Shown in pieces: positions 18,320 to 27,800 of a stretch of DNA of 44,730 nucleotides (position 1 is its first letter; every line of letters starts with the position of its first letter). Made by a program: the position numbers and the translations under genes. The DNA is taken from contig QKDO01000013.1 of NCBI GenBank assembly GCA_003252075.1, positions 1 through 44,730 on the forward strand, written 5' to 3'. Under the pieces are notes generated by a model that saw nothing but the letters and a program-made list of their open reading frames with translations, was not told the DNA's origin and did not search any database. The DNA is from Nitrospirota bacterium. GTDB taxonomy: Bacteria > Nitrospirota > Thermodesulfovibrionia > Thermodesulfovibrionales > UBA6898.

Positions 18320-19006
18320 ATGCACGAAGAAAAACTCTTGATGGATATATTCATAAATCCTCACACCGTGCCCCATTTCGTATCCTATGCCTTTCTTGCA
18401 TCGCTGCTTCTTATCGGGACAGCCCTTATGGTCAGAACATCCCTGCAGCTCGTTCCGACCGGTGTACAGAACTTCATGGAGACAATTGCTGAAGGGATCC
18501 TGAACCTCTGCGAGGAAAACATCGGACACCACTGGGCAAAGCATTTTTTCCCCTTTATAGGAACCATAGCCCTTTATGTGGCTGTCTGCAACTTCATGGG
18601 GCTTATCCCCGGCTTCTTTTCGCCGACAAGCAATATCAACAACAACATTGCCCTGGCGATACCGGTCTTTTTGGCAACACATATCTACGGCGTCAGAGTT
18701 CACGGATTCGGTTATCTGAAGCACTTTCTCGGCCCTATCCGGTCGATCGCTGCATTGCCGCTCATGATCCTGATCTTCCTGATAGAGCTCATCGGCCATC
18801 TGGTCAGGCCGGTTACCCTCTCGGTCAGGCTTTTCGGCAATATGGTTGCAAAGCATATCATACTGCTGGTTCTTGCATCACTTTCTCCCTGGATTATTCC
18901 GACGGCGATTCTCGCGCTCGGAACTCTGGTAAGCATCATCCAGGCATTCGTCTTCACGCTGCTCGCTACCTTGTATCTCGCTGGTGCCGTGGAAGAGGCA
19001 CATTAA
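18320..19006 (+). CDS. atpB: ATP synthase F0 subunit a
   Basis: Membrane stator subunit with the ion half-channels. 228 residues, five to six hydrophobic segments. The essential arginine is Arg170 in [29 protein letters not shown] precedes it and the C-terminal helix ends [15 protein letters not shown]. Good ribosome binding site (AAGGAG). Only atpB and atpE are here; the F1 and b-subunit genes must be elsewhere, a split arrangement known from several deltaproteobacteria and relatives. Confidence 0.96.
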   Translation: MHEEKLLMDIFINPHTVPHFVSYAFLASLLLIGTALMVRTSLQLVPTGVQNFMETIAEGILNLCEENIGHHWAKHFFPFIGTIALYVAVCNFMGLIPGFFSPTSNINNNIALAIPVFLATHIYGVRVHGFGYLKHFLGPIRSIAALPLMILIFLIELIGHLVRPVTLSVRLFGNMVAKHIILLVLASLSPWIIPTAILALGTLVSIIQAFVFTLLATLYLAGAVEEAH

Positions 19007-19038
19007 TGAAAGTTCTGAGGAAAGGAGGGAAGAACCAC

Positions 19039-19383
19039 ATGAAAAAAATTCTTTCTCTCGCACTGCTGGCATGTGCAGTTGTCTGCCTGCTTGCTCCGGT
19101 GATGGTCTTCGCTGAGGAGGCTGCAGCAAAGGCAGAAGGCGGATCAGGAAGCAGCATGGCTGCTCTTGCAGCGGGCATCGCTATCGGCGTTGCAGCATTC
19201 GGTACCGGCATTGGCCAGGGTATGGGCCTGAAAGGTGCTACCGAGGGTATTGCAAGGAATCCGGGAGCCTCGGGCAAGATCACGACGACCCTGATCATCG
19301 GTCTCGCCATGATCGAGTCTCTTGCGATTTACGCGCTGCTGGTATCGCTCGGTATCCTGATCAACCAGAAGATGTTCTTCTAA
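19039..19383 (+). CDS. atpE: ATP synthase F0 subunit c with signal peptide
   Basis: Rotor-ring subunit, 114 residues. The N-terminal 25-30 residues ([10 protein letters not shown]...MVFA then [10 protein letters not shown]) look like a cleavable signal peptide, followed by the usual two-helix hairpin with the polar loop ARNP and the ion-binding Glu93 in [12 protein letters not shown]. Aligning to the Ilyobacter sodium-ring numbering with a constant offset of 28 gives Gln60, Glu93, Ser94 and Tyr98 matching sodium ligands, with Leu95 in place of Thr. AAAGGAGG lies before ATG 19039; the in-frame ATG at 19006, touching the atpB stop, is considered less likely. Confidence 0.93.
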   Translation: MKKILSLALLACAVVCLLAPVMVFAEEAAAKAEGGSGSSMAALAAGIAIGVAAFGTGIGQGMGLKGATEGIARNPGASGKITTTLIIGLAMIESLAIYALLVSLGILINQKMFF

Positions 19384-19400
19384 GAATATCTCGGGAAGGT

Positions 19401-19432
19401 AAAAAAGGCCGTGGTGACCACGGCCTTTTTTT
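19401..19432. terminator. Bidirectional intrinsic terminator
   Basis: A-tract (19401-19406), GGCCGTGG, TGA loop, CCACGGCC, then seven T (19426-19432). The GC stem with U-tract on both strands serves atpE on the plus strand and the convergent sensor gene on the minus strand. Confidence 0.93.
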
Positions 19433-19457
19433 GCTCAGGCACCTGGGTTATGCTGCG

Positions 19458-21029
19458 CTATGCCTTCCGGGAGCCTGTATGCAGCTTCTCATACATACGG
19501 GCATTTTCTATGGCAATGCCGCATTGTTCGGAAAGGGCAACGCTAAAATCGATCTCGTCCTGGCTGAAGGTCCTGTGCACGTTGGTAAGGAGCCGGAGTA
19601 TGCCGATAACCCTGCCGTGCGCATTGATCGGAAGCGTCAGGACACTCTTAATCCCCTCCTCCTCTGCCTCTTTCTTGTAGGCTATCCGATCGTCCGTCAT
19701 CACGTCATAGATCGCGACCGGCTTTTCATTCAGTGCTTCCCGGATGTTCTCCTCGGTATCAACCGGCCCCCTGCTCAGATACCGTTCGGACAATCCGTGC
19801 GCTGCAACGAGCACAAGTTTCTTTCCTGATTCATCAAGAAGGCGTATCGTAGCTGCCTTGAGCTTCATGACTGCAGGGATCATCTTGACGATCATGTCCA
19901 GGACCTCATGGATATTGAGGGTTGAGCTTATCGTCTTGGTAACCGCCTGGAAGATATCGAGATATTCCCGCTCTCTCGATACGACCCCTTCAAAATGCCG
20001 GGCATTCATGATGGCAATCGCGGCCTGTTCAGCAAGGGCTGCAAGGAACTTGAGATCCTCATCCGAATAGGCCACCGGTTCGGCAGTGTACATCCTGAGA
20101 AGGCCGATCACCTCGTCCTTGACCCTGAGGGGAATGGACAGAATGGTCCTTATGCCTTCTTTTTCTGCCTCCTTGCGGTACTTTGCGGACTTGTCCTCCG
20201 TGATGTCATAGATGGAGACCGGTTTCCCTGCAAGCGCGTCGTCCACAGAGCGGTCATACTCAACCGGGCCCTTGTTCACATAGCTTTCGCTCAAACCATG
20301 TGAGGCAGCGATCTCGAGCTGATTCTGTTCCTTGTTGAGGAGCCGCACCAGGCTGGCTTTCATATTCATGACCCTGACGACATTCGTCACAATAAGCTTC
20401 AGCACCTCTTCCAGAGAAAGACTGGTACTGATGGCCTTGCAGATGTTCTGATAGCTTTCAAGGTAGATTCGTTTGGAAAATATCTTCTCGGCACAGACGG
20501 GACACATGGAATGCGTAAAGTCACCGAACCCCTGTTCGCCGAGATACGCTTCCAGCTGCTCCCAGGTATCGTCATCGTGACGTATCTTCTTGCACCACCC
20601 GCATATCGGAATGAGCCTGTCCAGCTTCTCCATCCTGAGTTGAAACGGTCTGAGCCCCCTGAAACCGGCAGTCGCCCGGAATGCAAGGACAGCCCCTTCG
20701 TAATTCCCGTCACCCTTAAGCGGAGAGATATGTGCTTCAACAAGGATCTTCCCTTCCGTCGCCGAAATGACAAAAAGATTCTTCCGGAGAGGCTCTCGTA
20801 TACCACCCGTGGACGCTATGTGATCGCAGAAGTCATTGCCTTCCTCATCCTCGAACCGCGGCAAACGCTCATGACTGGGCCCGGACAGCACATCATCGGC
20901 AGGAATGCCGGTAATGGCAGCAGCACCGCGGTTCCAGTATCGTATGCTTCCGTCCGGAGCAACAAGACAGACGCCGTCAGCGATATGTTCCAGTATACGG
21001 TGATAGAATTTCAATTTCTTGTCGAACAT
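19458..21029 (-). CDS. PAS - zinc motif - GAF - GAF sensor protein
   Basis: 523 residues, soluble. PAS domain about 8-120 (ILEHIADGVCLVAPDGSIRY). Then a cysteine motif: CGWCKKIR (143-150) with CPVC (176-179), the CxxC-KIR-W-LE-Y-CPxC pattern often found after PAS domains in signalling proteins and likely to bind zinc. Two GAF domains follow (about 195-345 and 360-515), similar to each other (both contain an AA/AS-HGLSE-Y--GPV segment and a KEAE-EGI---L-LP/IPL segment), suggesting duplication. There is no histidine kinase, GGDEF, EAL or DNA-binding output, so it must signal through a partner. Neither ligand nor partner can be inferred. Confidence 0.85.
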   Translation of the reverse strand: MFDKKLKFYHRILEHIADGVCLVAPDGSIRYWNRGAAAITGIPADDVLSGPSHERLPRFEDEEGNDFCDHIASTGGIREPLRKNLFVISATEGKILVEAHISPLKGDGNYEGAVLAFRATAGFRGLRPFQLRMEKLDRLIPICGWCKKIRHDDDTWEQLEAYLGEQGFGDFTHSMCPVCAEKIFSKRIYLESYQNICKAISTSLSLEEVLKLIVTNVVRVMNMKASLVRLLNKEQNQLEIAASHGLSESYVNKGPVEYDRSVDDALAGKPVSIYDITEDKSAKYRKEAEKEGIRTILSIPLRVKDEVIGLLRMYTAEPVAYSDEDLKFLAALAEQAAIAIMNARHFEGVVSREREYLDIFQAVTKTISSTLNIHEVLDMIVKMIPAVMKLKAATIRLLDESGKKLVLVAAHGLSERYLSRGPVDTEENIREALNEKPVAIYDVMTDDRIAYKKEAEEEGIKSVLTLPINAHGRVIGILRLLTNVHRTFSQDEIDFSVALSEQCGIAIENARMYEKLHTGSRKA

Positions 21030-21053
21030 GGTCTCACGCCGCTTCCGTATTTT

Positions 21054-21087
21054 TTTCCAAAGAAATCAAAAAAGCATTATAATTATA
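21054..21087. promoter_or_regulatory. Divergent promoter region between sensor gene and ribF
   Basis: For ribF (+), TATAAT at 21078-21083 with a 4/6 match TTTCCA 18 bases upstream. On the minus strand overlapping TATAAT hexamers read at 21087-21082 and 21081-21076. The spacer of 87 bases is AT-rich and can serve both genes. Confidence 0.5.
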
Positions 21088-21116
21088 CATCAGTCCTGCG
21101 GTTCTACAGGAAAGAA

Positions 21117-22067
21117 ATGTTACTGATCACTGATTTGCGTAAGATTACCGACCGGTTCACCAACAGCGTCCTGACCCTGGGGAACTTTGACGGCATCCAC
21201 CTGGGCCATCAGGAACTGGTGCGCATGGTCATCAGACGGGCACGCGAGATCAGCGGCCAGAGCATCGTCGTAACCTTCCGTCCCCACCCGCTCAAGGTCC
21301 TCGCACCGGAAAAATGTCCTCCCCTTATCAGCATCTACGAGGAGAAGATCAGGCTTTTCGAAAAGCTCGGCATCGATGTGCTCGTCAAGATCCCCTTCAG
21401 CCTGCAATTCGCAGAGATGACACCCCGGGAGTTCGTCAAGAACATACTCTGTGATATCCTCGGCGCGAAAGATATTTTTGTCGGATATAACTACCGCTTC
21501 GGCAAGGGCCGTGAAGGTACCACACAGACGCTGAAGCAGATGGGCAGGGATTTCGGGTTCAATGTCCACGAGGTCGAACAGATATCCCTGAACGGAGAGG
21601 TGATCAGCAGCACAAAGATCCGCCAGCTCCTGAAGGACGGTGAGGTTGAACATGCGGCGCGACTCCTTGGCAGACCCTATGCGATCACGGGCATCGTCAT
21701 CAAGGGTGACAGTAGGGGCAAGACCCTTGGGTTCCCGACAGCCAATATCGCATCAAAGCACAGCATCATCCCGTCGAACGGGGTGTATGCAGTAAAGCTC
21801 CTTGCCCGGGAGCGGTGCTATGACGGCATTGTCAATATCGGTGTAAGGCCCACCTTTGAGGCTGGATCGCTCGCCATAGAGGTCCATGTCTTCAGCTTCA
21901 ACGAAGACCTTTATGGAGAAGAGATCACGCTCTTTTTCATAGGGAAGATTCGGGAAGAGAAGAAGTTCAATACTGCAGCGGCCCTCATAGGCCAAATAAG
22001 CAGGGACATTGGGACCGCAAAGAACATCCTTTCCGAAAGCCCGGAATGCATTGACCTGGGTATTTAA
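21117..22067 (+). CDS. ribF: Bifunctional riboflavin kinase/FAD synthetase
   Basis: Makes FMN and FAD from riboflavin. 316 residues. N-terminal adenylyltransferase domain: LGNFDGIHLGHQELV and TFRPHPLKVLAPE, GYNYRFGKGREGT, and SSTKIRQLLKDGEVEHAARL. C-terminal flavokinase domain: GDSRGKTLGFPTANI, NGVYAV, NIGVRPTF and the acidic DLYGE. The frame is open to 20511 upstream (518 residues), but only the part from ATG 21117, preceded by AGGAAAG, is RibF; the rest is antisense to the sensor gene. Confidence 0.95.
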   Translation: MLLITDLRKITDRFTNSVLTLGNFDGIHLGHQELVRMVIRRAREISGQSIVVTFRPHPLKVLAPEKCPPLISIYEEKIRLFEKLGIDVLVKIPFSLQFAEMTPREFVKNILCDILGAKDIFVGYNYRFGKGREGTTQTLKQMGRDFGFNVHEVEQISLNGEVISSTKIRQLLKDGEVEHAARLLGRPYAITGIVIKGDSRGKTLGFPTANIASKHSIIPSNGVYAVKLLARERCYDGIVNIGVRPTFEAGSLAIEVHVFSFNEDLYGEEITLFFIGKIREEKKFNTAAALIGQISRDIGTAKNILSESPECIDLGI

Positions 22068-22073
22068 AAAGGC

Positions 22074-22793
22074 TTAGTACGCGTACAGGACAGACATCCG
22101 GGAATTTTCGCGCGGATTTGTTGTATTCTCTGCAAGAATTTCGGTCCGGTAAAGATACGGCGCTGCCGGAGGACTCACAACTCCCGATGTGCTCGACACC
22201 ACTCCCTGTCCTCCCAATTCCCCGGGCGCCGCAATGCCGCCGACATCCGAGTTGCCCTGGACTGTGTCAACAATCTTCACATAGACGCGATATAGGTTCG
22301 GCGCAGTACCGAAGAGAAGCGGGCCAATATCTGGATTGGTTCTTGGATCAAGATCGACCTGGAGCCCAGCGACTCCACCATTATCATCACAGGAAGCAGC
22401 ACCCGAATCCTGCCACGCTATCGTAGAATTGCAGAGTTTGTCACACCGGCAGGTCCTCGCACTACCAGCATTTTCGTCCGTGTTATCGTCTGGGTCCAAC
22501 GGATCGCCGCAGTTGCATCCGCTTGCGTAGGGCACGCCCATCACGCCATTGATGTTGAGCACAATGTTCAGCGTACCCCGGTTCTCAAAGTAATCGGTCA
22601 AGATATCAGCAGTGCCGACGCTCGCCTCTTCCGCTGAACGGTAGAACCGCATCGCGCCTGACATAGTTGTGCCCTGTGTAATGAGATAGAGCAGGGCAGA
22701 GACAATGGCAAGCCCGATGAGAGAGAGCATCAGGACCATCACAAGGGCAACGCCTCTTTCATTCAATAAATGCTGTAAATGTTTATGACGCAT
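22074..22793 (-). CDS. pilX: PilX-like minor pilin assembly protein
   Basis: 239 residues. The N-terminus NERGVALVMVLMLSLIGLAI followed by a long amphipathic helix (FYRSAEEASVG) is typical of PilX_N proteins, which lack the GFTLxE cleavage pattern of true pilins. An insert near residues 90-135 holds seven cysteines (GCNCGD...TCRCDKLC...SC), plausibly disulfide-bonded outside the cell. Start follows the pilW stop by two bases with TTGAGGTAGC as ribosome binding site. Minor pilin operon member; ends six bases from the convergent ribF stop. Confidence 0.78.
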   Translation of the reverse strand: MRHKHLQHLLNERGVALVMVLMLSLIGLAIVSALLYLITQGTTMSGAMRFYRSAEEASVGTADILTDYFENRGTLNIVLNINGVMGVPYASGCNCGDPLDPDDNTDENAGSARTCRCDKLCNSTIAWQDSGAASCDDNGGVAGLQVDLDPRTNPDIGPLLFGTAPNLYRVYVKIVDTVQGNSDVGGIAAPGELGGQGVVSSTSGVVSPPAAPYLYRTEILAENTTNPRENSRMSVLYAY

Positions 22794-22795
22794 CG

Positions 22796-23962
22796 CTACC
22801 TCAAGTTATAGGGTTTTATGAACAGGGTGTATATCTTCCATCGGTAATTAGACCGGGGGTCTCCCGCAGGTATCGTAAAAGTTATGACGTTGCCAAAATC
22901 AGGATCATTCGCCGTAATCGGTGACGGCGATGTATAGAACGTATCGCGCTGACCTTCCTGGGCAAGGATATAGACGCGGATATCCTTGAGTTGATCGCGT
23001 ATGTTCTCTGCAGTCAGTCCCGCCCCCGGGTCGTCGACAACCGAGTCAACAGCCCCATCATTGTTCGTGTCCATTCCAAAGAGTACCTGCATTGCTGCAA
23101 CACAATCCAGAAGAGGATATTCTGAATACTGATTAGCTGCGCTGGCGGCGCCATGATTCAATAGAGCTTTATAGAGCACGCCCGTATTGGGCGCGCACCG
23201 CGCCGGCATTGCTGCAGGAGTTCGTATATAATAATCAGCCCTGTTGAAGGGCATGCGCAGTGCCGCACCAGGGCTTATGCCATAGATCAGATATGTCTCG
23301 AAGCTGCTCGCCACAGGCTGAAAAGCAGCTGCAAAAGCACCGGCACTCGAATCGAAGGTTGTGGAAAAGGTTGCGCCTGACGTTACCAGTACCCGCTGCG
23401 TCCCGCCTGCAATGGGATTCAACACAATGACTCGGTCGCCATTCTCGAGATTTTCGTCGGGAATGGCTGCGCCGGCTGCATTGTTCCAAGGCTGTATCGT
23501 ATTGGGCAGAGCCCCCCGGTTAGAAACATAGGCCCACTTGGTGGCGGCAGCGCTGATGCCGAGATTCGTTGCCTTGATCACCAGCACATCCGACTGGGCC
23601 TCAGGCGTCACAGCGGCATTGCTGAAGCCGATATTATTGCCGATCCGCACTGCCCGCGGCGGATTAGCTGTCGAGTCATTATATGCCGCAGGATCTCCAT
23701 ATGGCGTCACACTGCTGAATGCCTCGTTATAGGTTATGCCATTCAGATCATAGGGGAGACCATAGCCGGCCTGTTCGATGTCCGAGCGCAGCATCTGGAG
23801 CCCGACTAAACCCTCTATGTTCGTCTCCGCTATCTTGGACTGCTGCTTGAACTGATTGAGAAGGCTGGAGAATATGTTCGCCGCAGCAGTGATGGTGAGC
23901 AGAAACACGACCATCGTGACCATAAGTTCGACCAGGGTGAACCCTCTTTCTGACCTTGTCAT
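22796..23962 (-). CDS. pilW: PilW-like prepilin
   Basis: 388 residues. Class III signal and N-terminal helix RGFTLVELMVTMVVFLL (Gly/Phe cleavage, Glu5) identify a type IV prepilin; large size and place in the cluster suit PilW. A stretch DTNNDGAVDSVVDD near residue 300 looks like a calcium-binding loop. ATG 23962 has AAGGAGACGATC directly upstream and overlaps the pilV-like stop (ATGA); the longer reading to 24013 is rejected. Confidence 0.82.
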   Translation of the reverse strand: MTRSERGFTLVELMVTMVVFLLTITAAANIFSSLLNQFKQQSKIAETNIEGLVGLQMLRSDIEQAGYGLPYDLNGITYNEAFSSVTPYGDPAAYNDSTANPPRAVRIGNNIGFSNAAVTPEAQSDVLVIKATNLGISAAATKWAYVSNRGALPNTIQPWNNAAGAAIPDENLENGDRVIVLNPIAGGTQRVLVTSGATFSTTFDSSAGAFAAAFQPVASSFETYLIYGISPGAALRMPFNRADYYIRTPAAMPARCAPNTGVLYKALLNHGAASAANQYSEYPLLDCVAAMQVLFGMDTNNDGAVDSVVDDPGAGLTAENIRDQLKDIRVYILAQEGQRDTFYTSPSPITANDPDFGNVITFTIPAGDPRSNYRWKIYTLFIKPYNLR

Positions 23963-24360
23963 GATCGTCTCCTTACGGTAGATATGGAGTGGGTGAAGTT
24001 TTCGCCCTGCCATGCCCAGGTCGTTCTCAGAGTCACCTGCTTATGGTTTGCGTCGATATCCGCGATAATCCGCTGGACAGTAAAGCCAACCGTTGCAGCA
24101 CGCACAGCCCTGTTGTCAACAGGGTCATTCGTGCCCGCCGTGGCCGTAAGATCTGCATGGTCAAATGATACAGACCGCAGTCGATTCATCCGGTCAGCAG
24201 TGAGCCGCACTGCCTCATCCCGCAGGACGTTCTTCATATTACCCTGGATCGCCACAATGGAGACCTGCATGAGCCCCATGAAGACTATCAGGAGCACCAC
24301 AAGGGCGATCATCACCTCGACAAGGGTGACACCTTTCTTGCCAGTTGCTTTATTTAGCAT
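23959..24360 (-). CDS. pilV: PilV-like prepilin
   Basis: 133 residues with a prepilin N-terminus KKGVTLVEVMIALVVLLIV (valine replaces phenylalanine in the GF pair). Length and position between FimT- and PilW-like genes suit PilV. Start ATG 24360 lies within the end of the fimT-like gene; GGAG nine bases upstream supports it, with ATG 24375 as alternative. Its stop overlaps the pilW start. Confidence 0.78.
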   Translation of the reverse strand: MLNKATGKKGVTLVEVMIALVVLLIVFMGLMQVSIVAIQGNMKNVLRDEAVRLTADRMNRLRSVSFDHADLTATAGTNDPVDNRAVRAATVGFTVQRIIADIDANHKQVTLRTTWAWQGENFTHSISTVRRRS

Positions 24361-24889
24361 CGCAGCTCGCTCCATTCCATTGACCCATATTAATTCGTGT
24401 CTGTGAGATAATAATGCAATCATAATCTGGATTGGCCGTGGAAACCAGTCTCAGGGTATTGCCGAGAGGTGTCGCAGATGGTCGCACAATCCCGCCCTTT
24501 TCCAAAACGATGGTGCCGCCTGTCCATATCATCTGGTACTCCACCGTCTTCGTCCGCAAGACCGTATGTACTGGATCGAGCACAGTATCGCCATCCGCAT
24601 CCCATTCGCCGTCACCCAGTGTGGTCCAGTCATCAACGGCAGCAGTATCCGCGACAATCCGGTACGTTGTAGCTGTCGGAAAATCCACAAAATACGCCCT
24701 CCCCTGCGATATTGCCCGGCCTCTTGCGTCCATGAGATCGGTATAGATCATCTTGATGTCTCGCTCGACCTTATATGTGCCCATCCATCCCACATAGCTG
24801 AAACCGAGGGCGACCATAAGGATGGCGATAATCGCTATCACCACCATCAATTCAACCAGTGTCACGCCTCTGTCTCTCATCATGGTCAT
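24350..24889 (-). CDS. FimT/GspH-like pseudopilin
   Basis: 179 residues with the prepilin N-terminus RGVTLVELMVVIAIIAILMV, followed by a GspH/FimT-like helix (MDARGRAISQGRAY) and beta-rich C-terminus. Contains DADGD, a possible calcium loop. FimT/FimU proteins sit at the pilus tip, and some FimT bind DNA in transformation. Starts four bases after pilY1. Confidence 0.82.
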   Translation of the reverse strand: MTMMRDRGVTLVELMVVIAIIAILMVALGFSYVGWMGTYKVERDIKMIYTDLMDARGRAISQGRAYFVDFPTATTYRIVADTAAVDDWTTLGDGEWDADGDTVLDPVHTVLRTKTVEYQMIWTGGTIVLEKGGIVRPSATPLGNTLRLVSTANPDYDCIIISQTRINMGQWNGASCDAK

Positions 24890-24893
24890 TATT

Positions 24894-27800
24894 CTATTGT
24901 TTCTTCATATGCAAAATCTTGTTTATCGGTTTGGGCGGCACTACAAGCGACAGTGCCCCGGCGGGCGGCAAGCCCTGAATCATGCCACTCCGCCGCTGAT
25001 CTTTCTCCGTAAAGGCCGTAGCAAGGTCAACTTCCTCAATGGCGCCCGTAGAAACCTGCACGATCGCCGTGCCGCGCAAAGTTCCCGAGCCTACCAGCGT
25101 GCCGCCGGTGTCGTAGCGAACTGCCCATATGTGCGAGGCCCCACCATACTCGCAGACATCTGCTGTCGGGCTGGACGAGGTGAAAAAGACGGCGCCGTTG
25201 AGCGTGGCAAGCGGGTCAGTCACAATCCGCTCTGAACGAAATACAGCCGTGGGATCTGAACAACTTATTGTTGCACCGCTGAGATCAACACATTGATCAA
25301 GGTTGATGTACCACCCGTCAGGGTCTGTTGATCCTGCTGCGGTGGCAGCATCACCAAGAATGCCGGATGAGACCGATGCCGTACAGGTCGTGTCGATGTT
25401 CGCAGGATTGCTGCCGGTCAAGGGGAAGCAGGGCTCCTTTATCCCATAGAGACGCCTCTGTGCGGTCGGGTCGTCGATGAGGTCGTTGATCTTGTAGAAA
25501 TATCTCCCGGCACCAAAAAAGAGCCGCAATTCCTTTTTCTTCAGGTTCTGCAATTTGCCCACGCCCGAAGTTACCGGCCCGATGTTGCTGATCACGGTAG
25601 AAACAGCCCATTGGCTCGGATCAAGGCTCTGCTTGGTCAAAAGCCGCTTCACGCCTCCAGCATTCCAGCCATCCAGAATATTGTACTGAGTTGAAGATGT
25701 TGGGGCAGCGTCCTTCCAGGGGGAGTCGATCGTGGCGACCTTGGTCGCACCGTCATAGGCAATGATCAGTTTCGTCTCATGGTTAAGGTCATTCCGGTGG
25801 ACGAAATTTCCCTTATAAAAATCGTTGGTAGAAGAGGCGGCAGCGGCAAGTGTTATAGTATTGGCACTGCCGCCCTGGGCAGTCACTGTAGCCCCCAGGG
25901 GCGCCCTTTCGGTATAGCCAAAGTAAAGAGCATCATCGGAATAGTTCATGTCAAAATCAATAGATGAATTCATGAGGTTCCCGACGAAAGCAGCAGTTCC
26001 GCCTGCATCGATGGTCCGTAAGGGTGTTCCGGTCTTGAGATCGAGTACCACCAGCATTGCACTGCTCCTGCTCAGGTGTTGCTTTGTGCCGGTAAATTGA
26101 TGGGTGGTCGGACTGACGTAACCGGTCGGTCCGGACCCGAGGACAACGTACCAGCGGCCGTTCGAGAACGTATCCTTCAGACAGGTCTCCCCGGCTGGGC
26201 AATCAGAATCAGTAGTGCAGGCGGTCGTGGTCGTCGTAGAACAGTATTTGTTGTTGATCCTTACGATTCCGGGCCCTGTTGTCGAGAGCCCGAGCTCCGG
26301 ATCGGCATATTCCCATAAGAGCGTCGGACTTGCAGGGTCCGTCACATCCATAGCAAAGTATGAGGAATATCCGTAATTGCTGATCGGTGTCTTCATACAT
26401 TCGGTGCAGGTTGAAGACAGGTCTTCGCATGCGCCGCCCAGGCGCATGCTGCCGATAAGGACCGTGCGCCAGCTGTCTTTGGATTTTCTGCATTTCCAGT
26501 AATCCGAATAGGCCGTAGAGTTGCAGTTGCTGTCAGGCTGATCAGCCGTGCCGTCGTCGTTCAGGTCAGGATCGATGGCAATGCTTGCGTCGAAGAGGTA
26601 CGGTGTTGCATCGATGTAATAGAGATGGCAGTAATCCCTGTCAGCCAGGTACTTCAGATACGGCAACGCGTGTTTCGGGATGAAGGCCCAGATTTCCTTG
26701 CCCATATCCGCATCGGTCAGGCAGGACTCACCTGTGGGACAATCTGCATTGTCACGGCATGCCTTGGTCGTGGTGACCGAACAGGCCTTCCCCAGGGAGG
26801 CCTTTGCATTGGGGTCCCTATACAACCCGAGTTTGCCGAGTTTGAATGCATGGAGCATGCCGTCGTTGGCGCCGCTGAACACGGTACCCCGGTTCGTATA
26901 ACCTGTCGAGTTCAGATAATTCCGGTAGGTTGTGTCCCGATAGGATTTATCGTACAGGTTCAGTGGTATCCATGAAGAAATCTTTGGCGTCGAATTGACA
27001 ATGTCGCCCAGTTTCCAGGTGTTTGTGGAGCCGCTCACGGTTACCGTACGGCTTCTTATAGCAGCCCCGTCGATTGCATCACTGTCATTGACCACATTGT
27101 CTCCGTTCAGATCATCGACTCCCCTGATGTACTGGATAAGGTTTGCGGTAGCCGTCACGTTAAGGAAGGGCGAAATAGCCGCATTTGTCGTAATAAAATT
27201 GTCGAGCGTAGCATTGTCATCAGTATTCGTATAGATCACACGGTCACTTGCAGCCCTCGCATGGAGCTTCCGTCCAGCTTCCCAGAGGTACTGCACGCTG
27301 TCCATGGGCACATTCGCCGTGGTCGGTGTGACAGAATCTCTGCTGCCGTTGCCGTCGGCATCAGCAAAGAGATTCGCTGTAGTCTCATTCGTGACCTTCG
27401 AAAAGGTAAAGTCAATGATATAATCACTGCCCAGCTTCAGCACTCTGTCGTTGTCCGTGTCTTCTCGAATGCTGCTGAACCCGAGGTTTGGATCGAGATA
27501 GTACCACATATTCTGCAGCACGCCTGTCCAGGTCACGTCGACTGTTACGAATTTACGCTTCGGATAGAACAGTGCCTGGATGAGGTTCGCTCCGGAACCC
27601 TCGCCGGAGGCGAGCACCGAGGCAGCCGTGCCGGAGGCGGTCTTTGCCGAGATCTTGGTAAGCGCCTCGCGGAGCGCTATCTTCAACTGGCCAGGACTTT
27701 TGGGATCGTAAAGTGTTGTACCACCGTTGACCGCTGTGTTGTTCATGAGCGTCTTCGGGTTGCACTCGTTCGTCAGCCCGGTATCAGGTCCGGTGTACAC

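Noticed and set aside
20511-21116. 200-residue N-terminal extension of RibF
   Set aside because: It is antisense to the PAS/GAF sensor; RibF proper begins at ATG 21117 with AGGAAAG.
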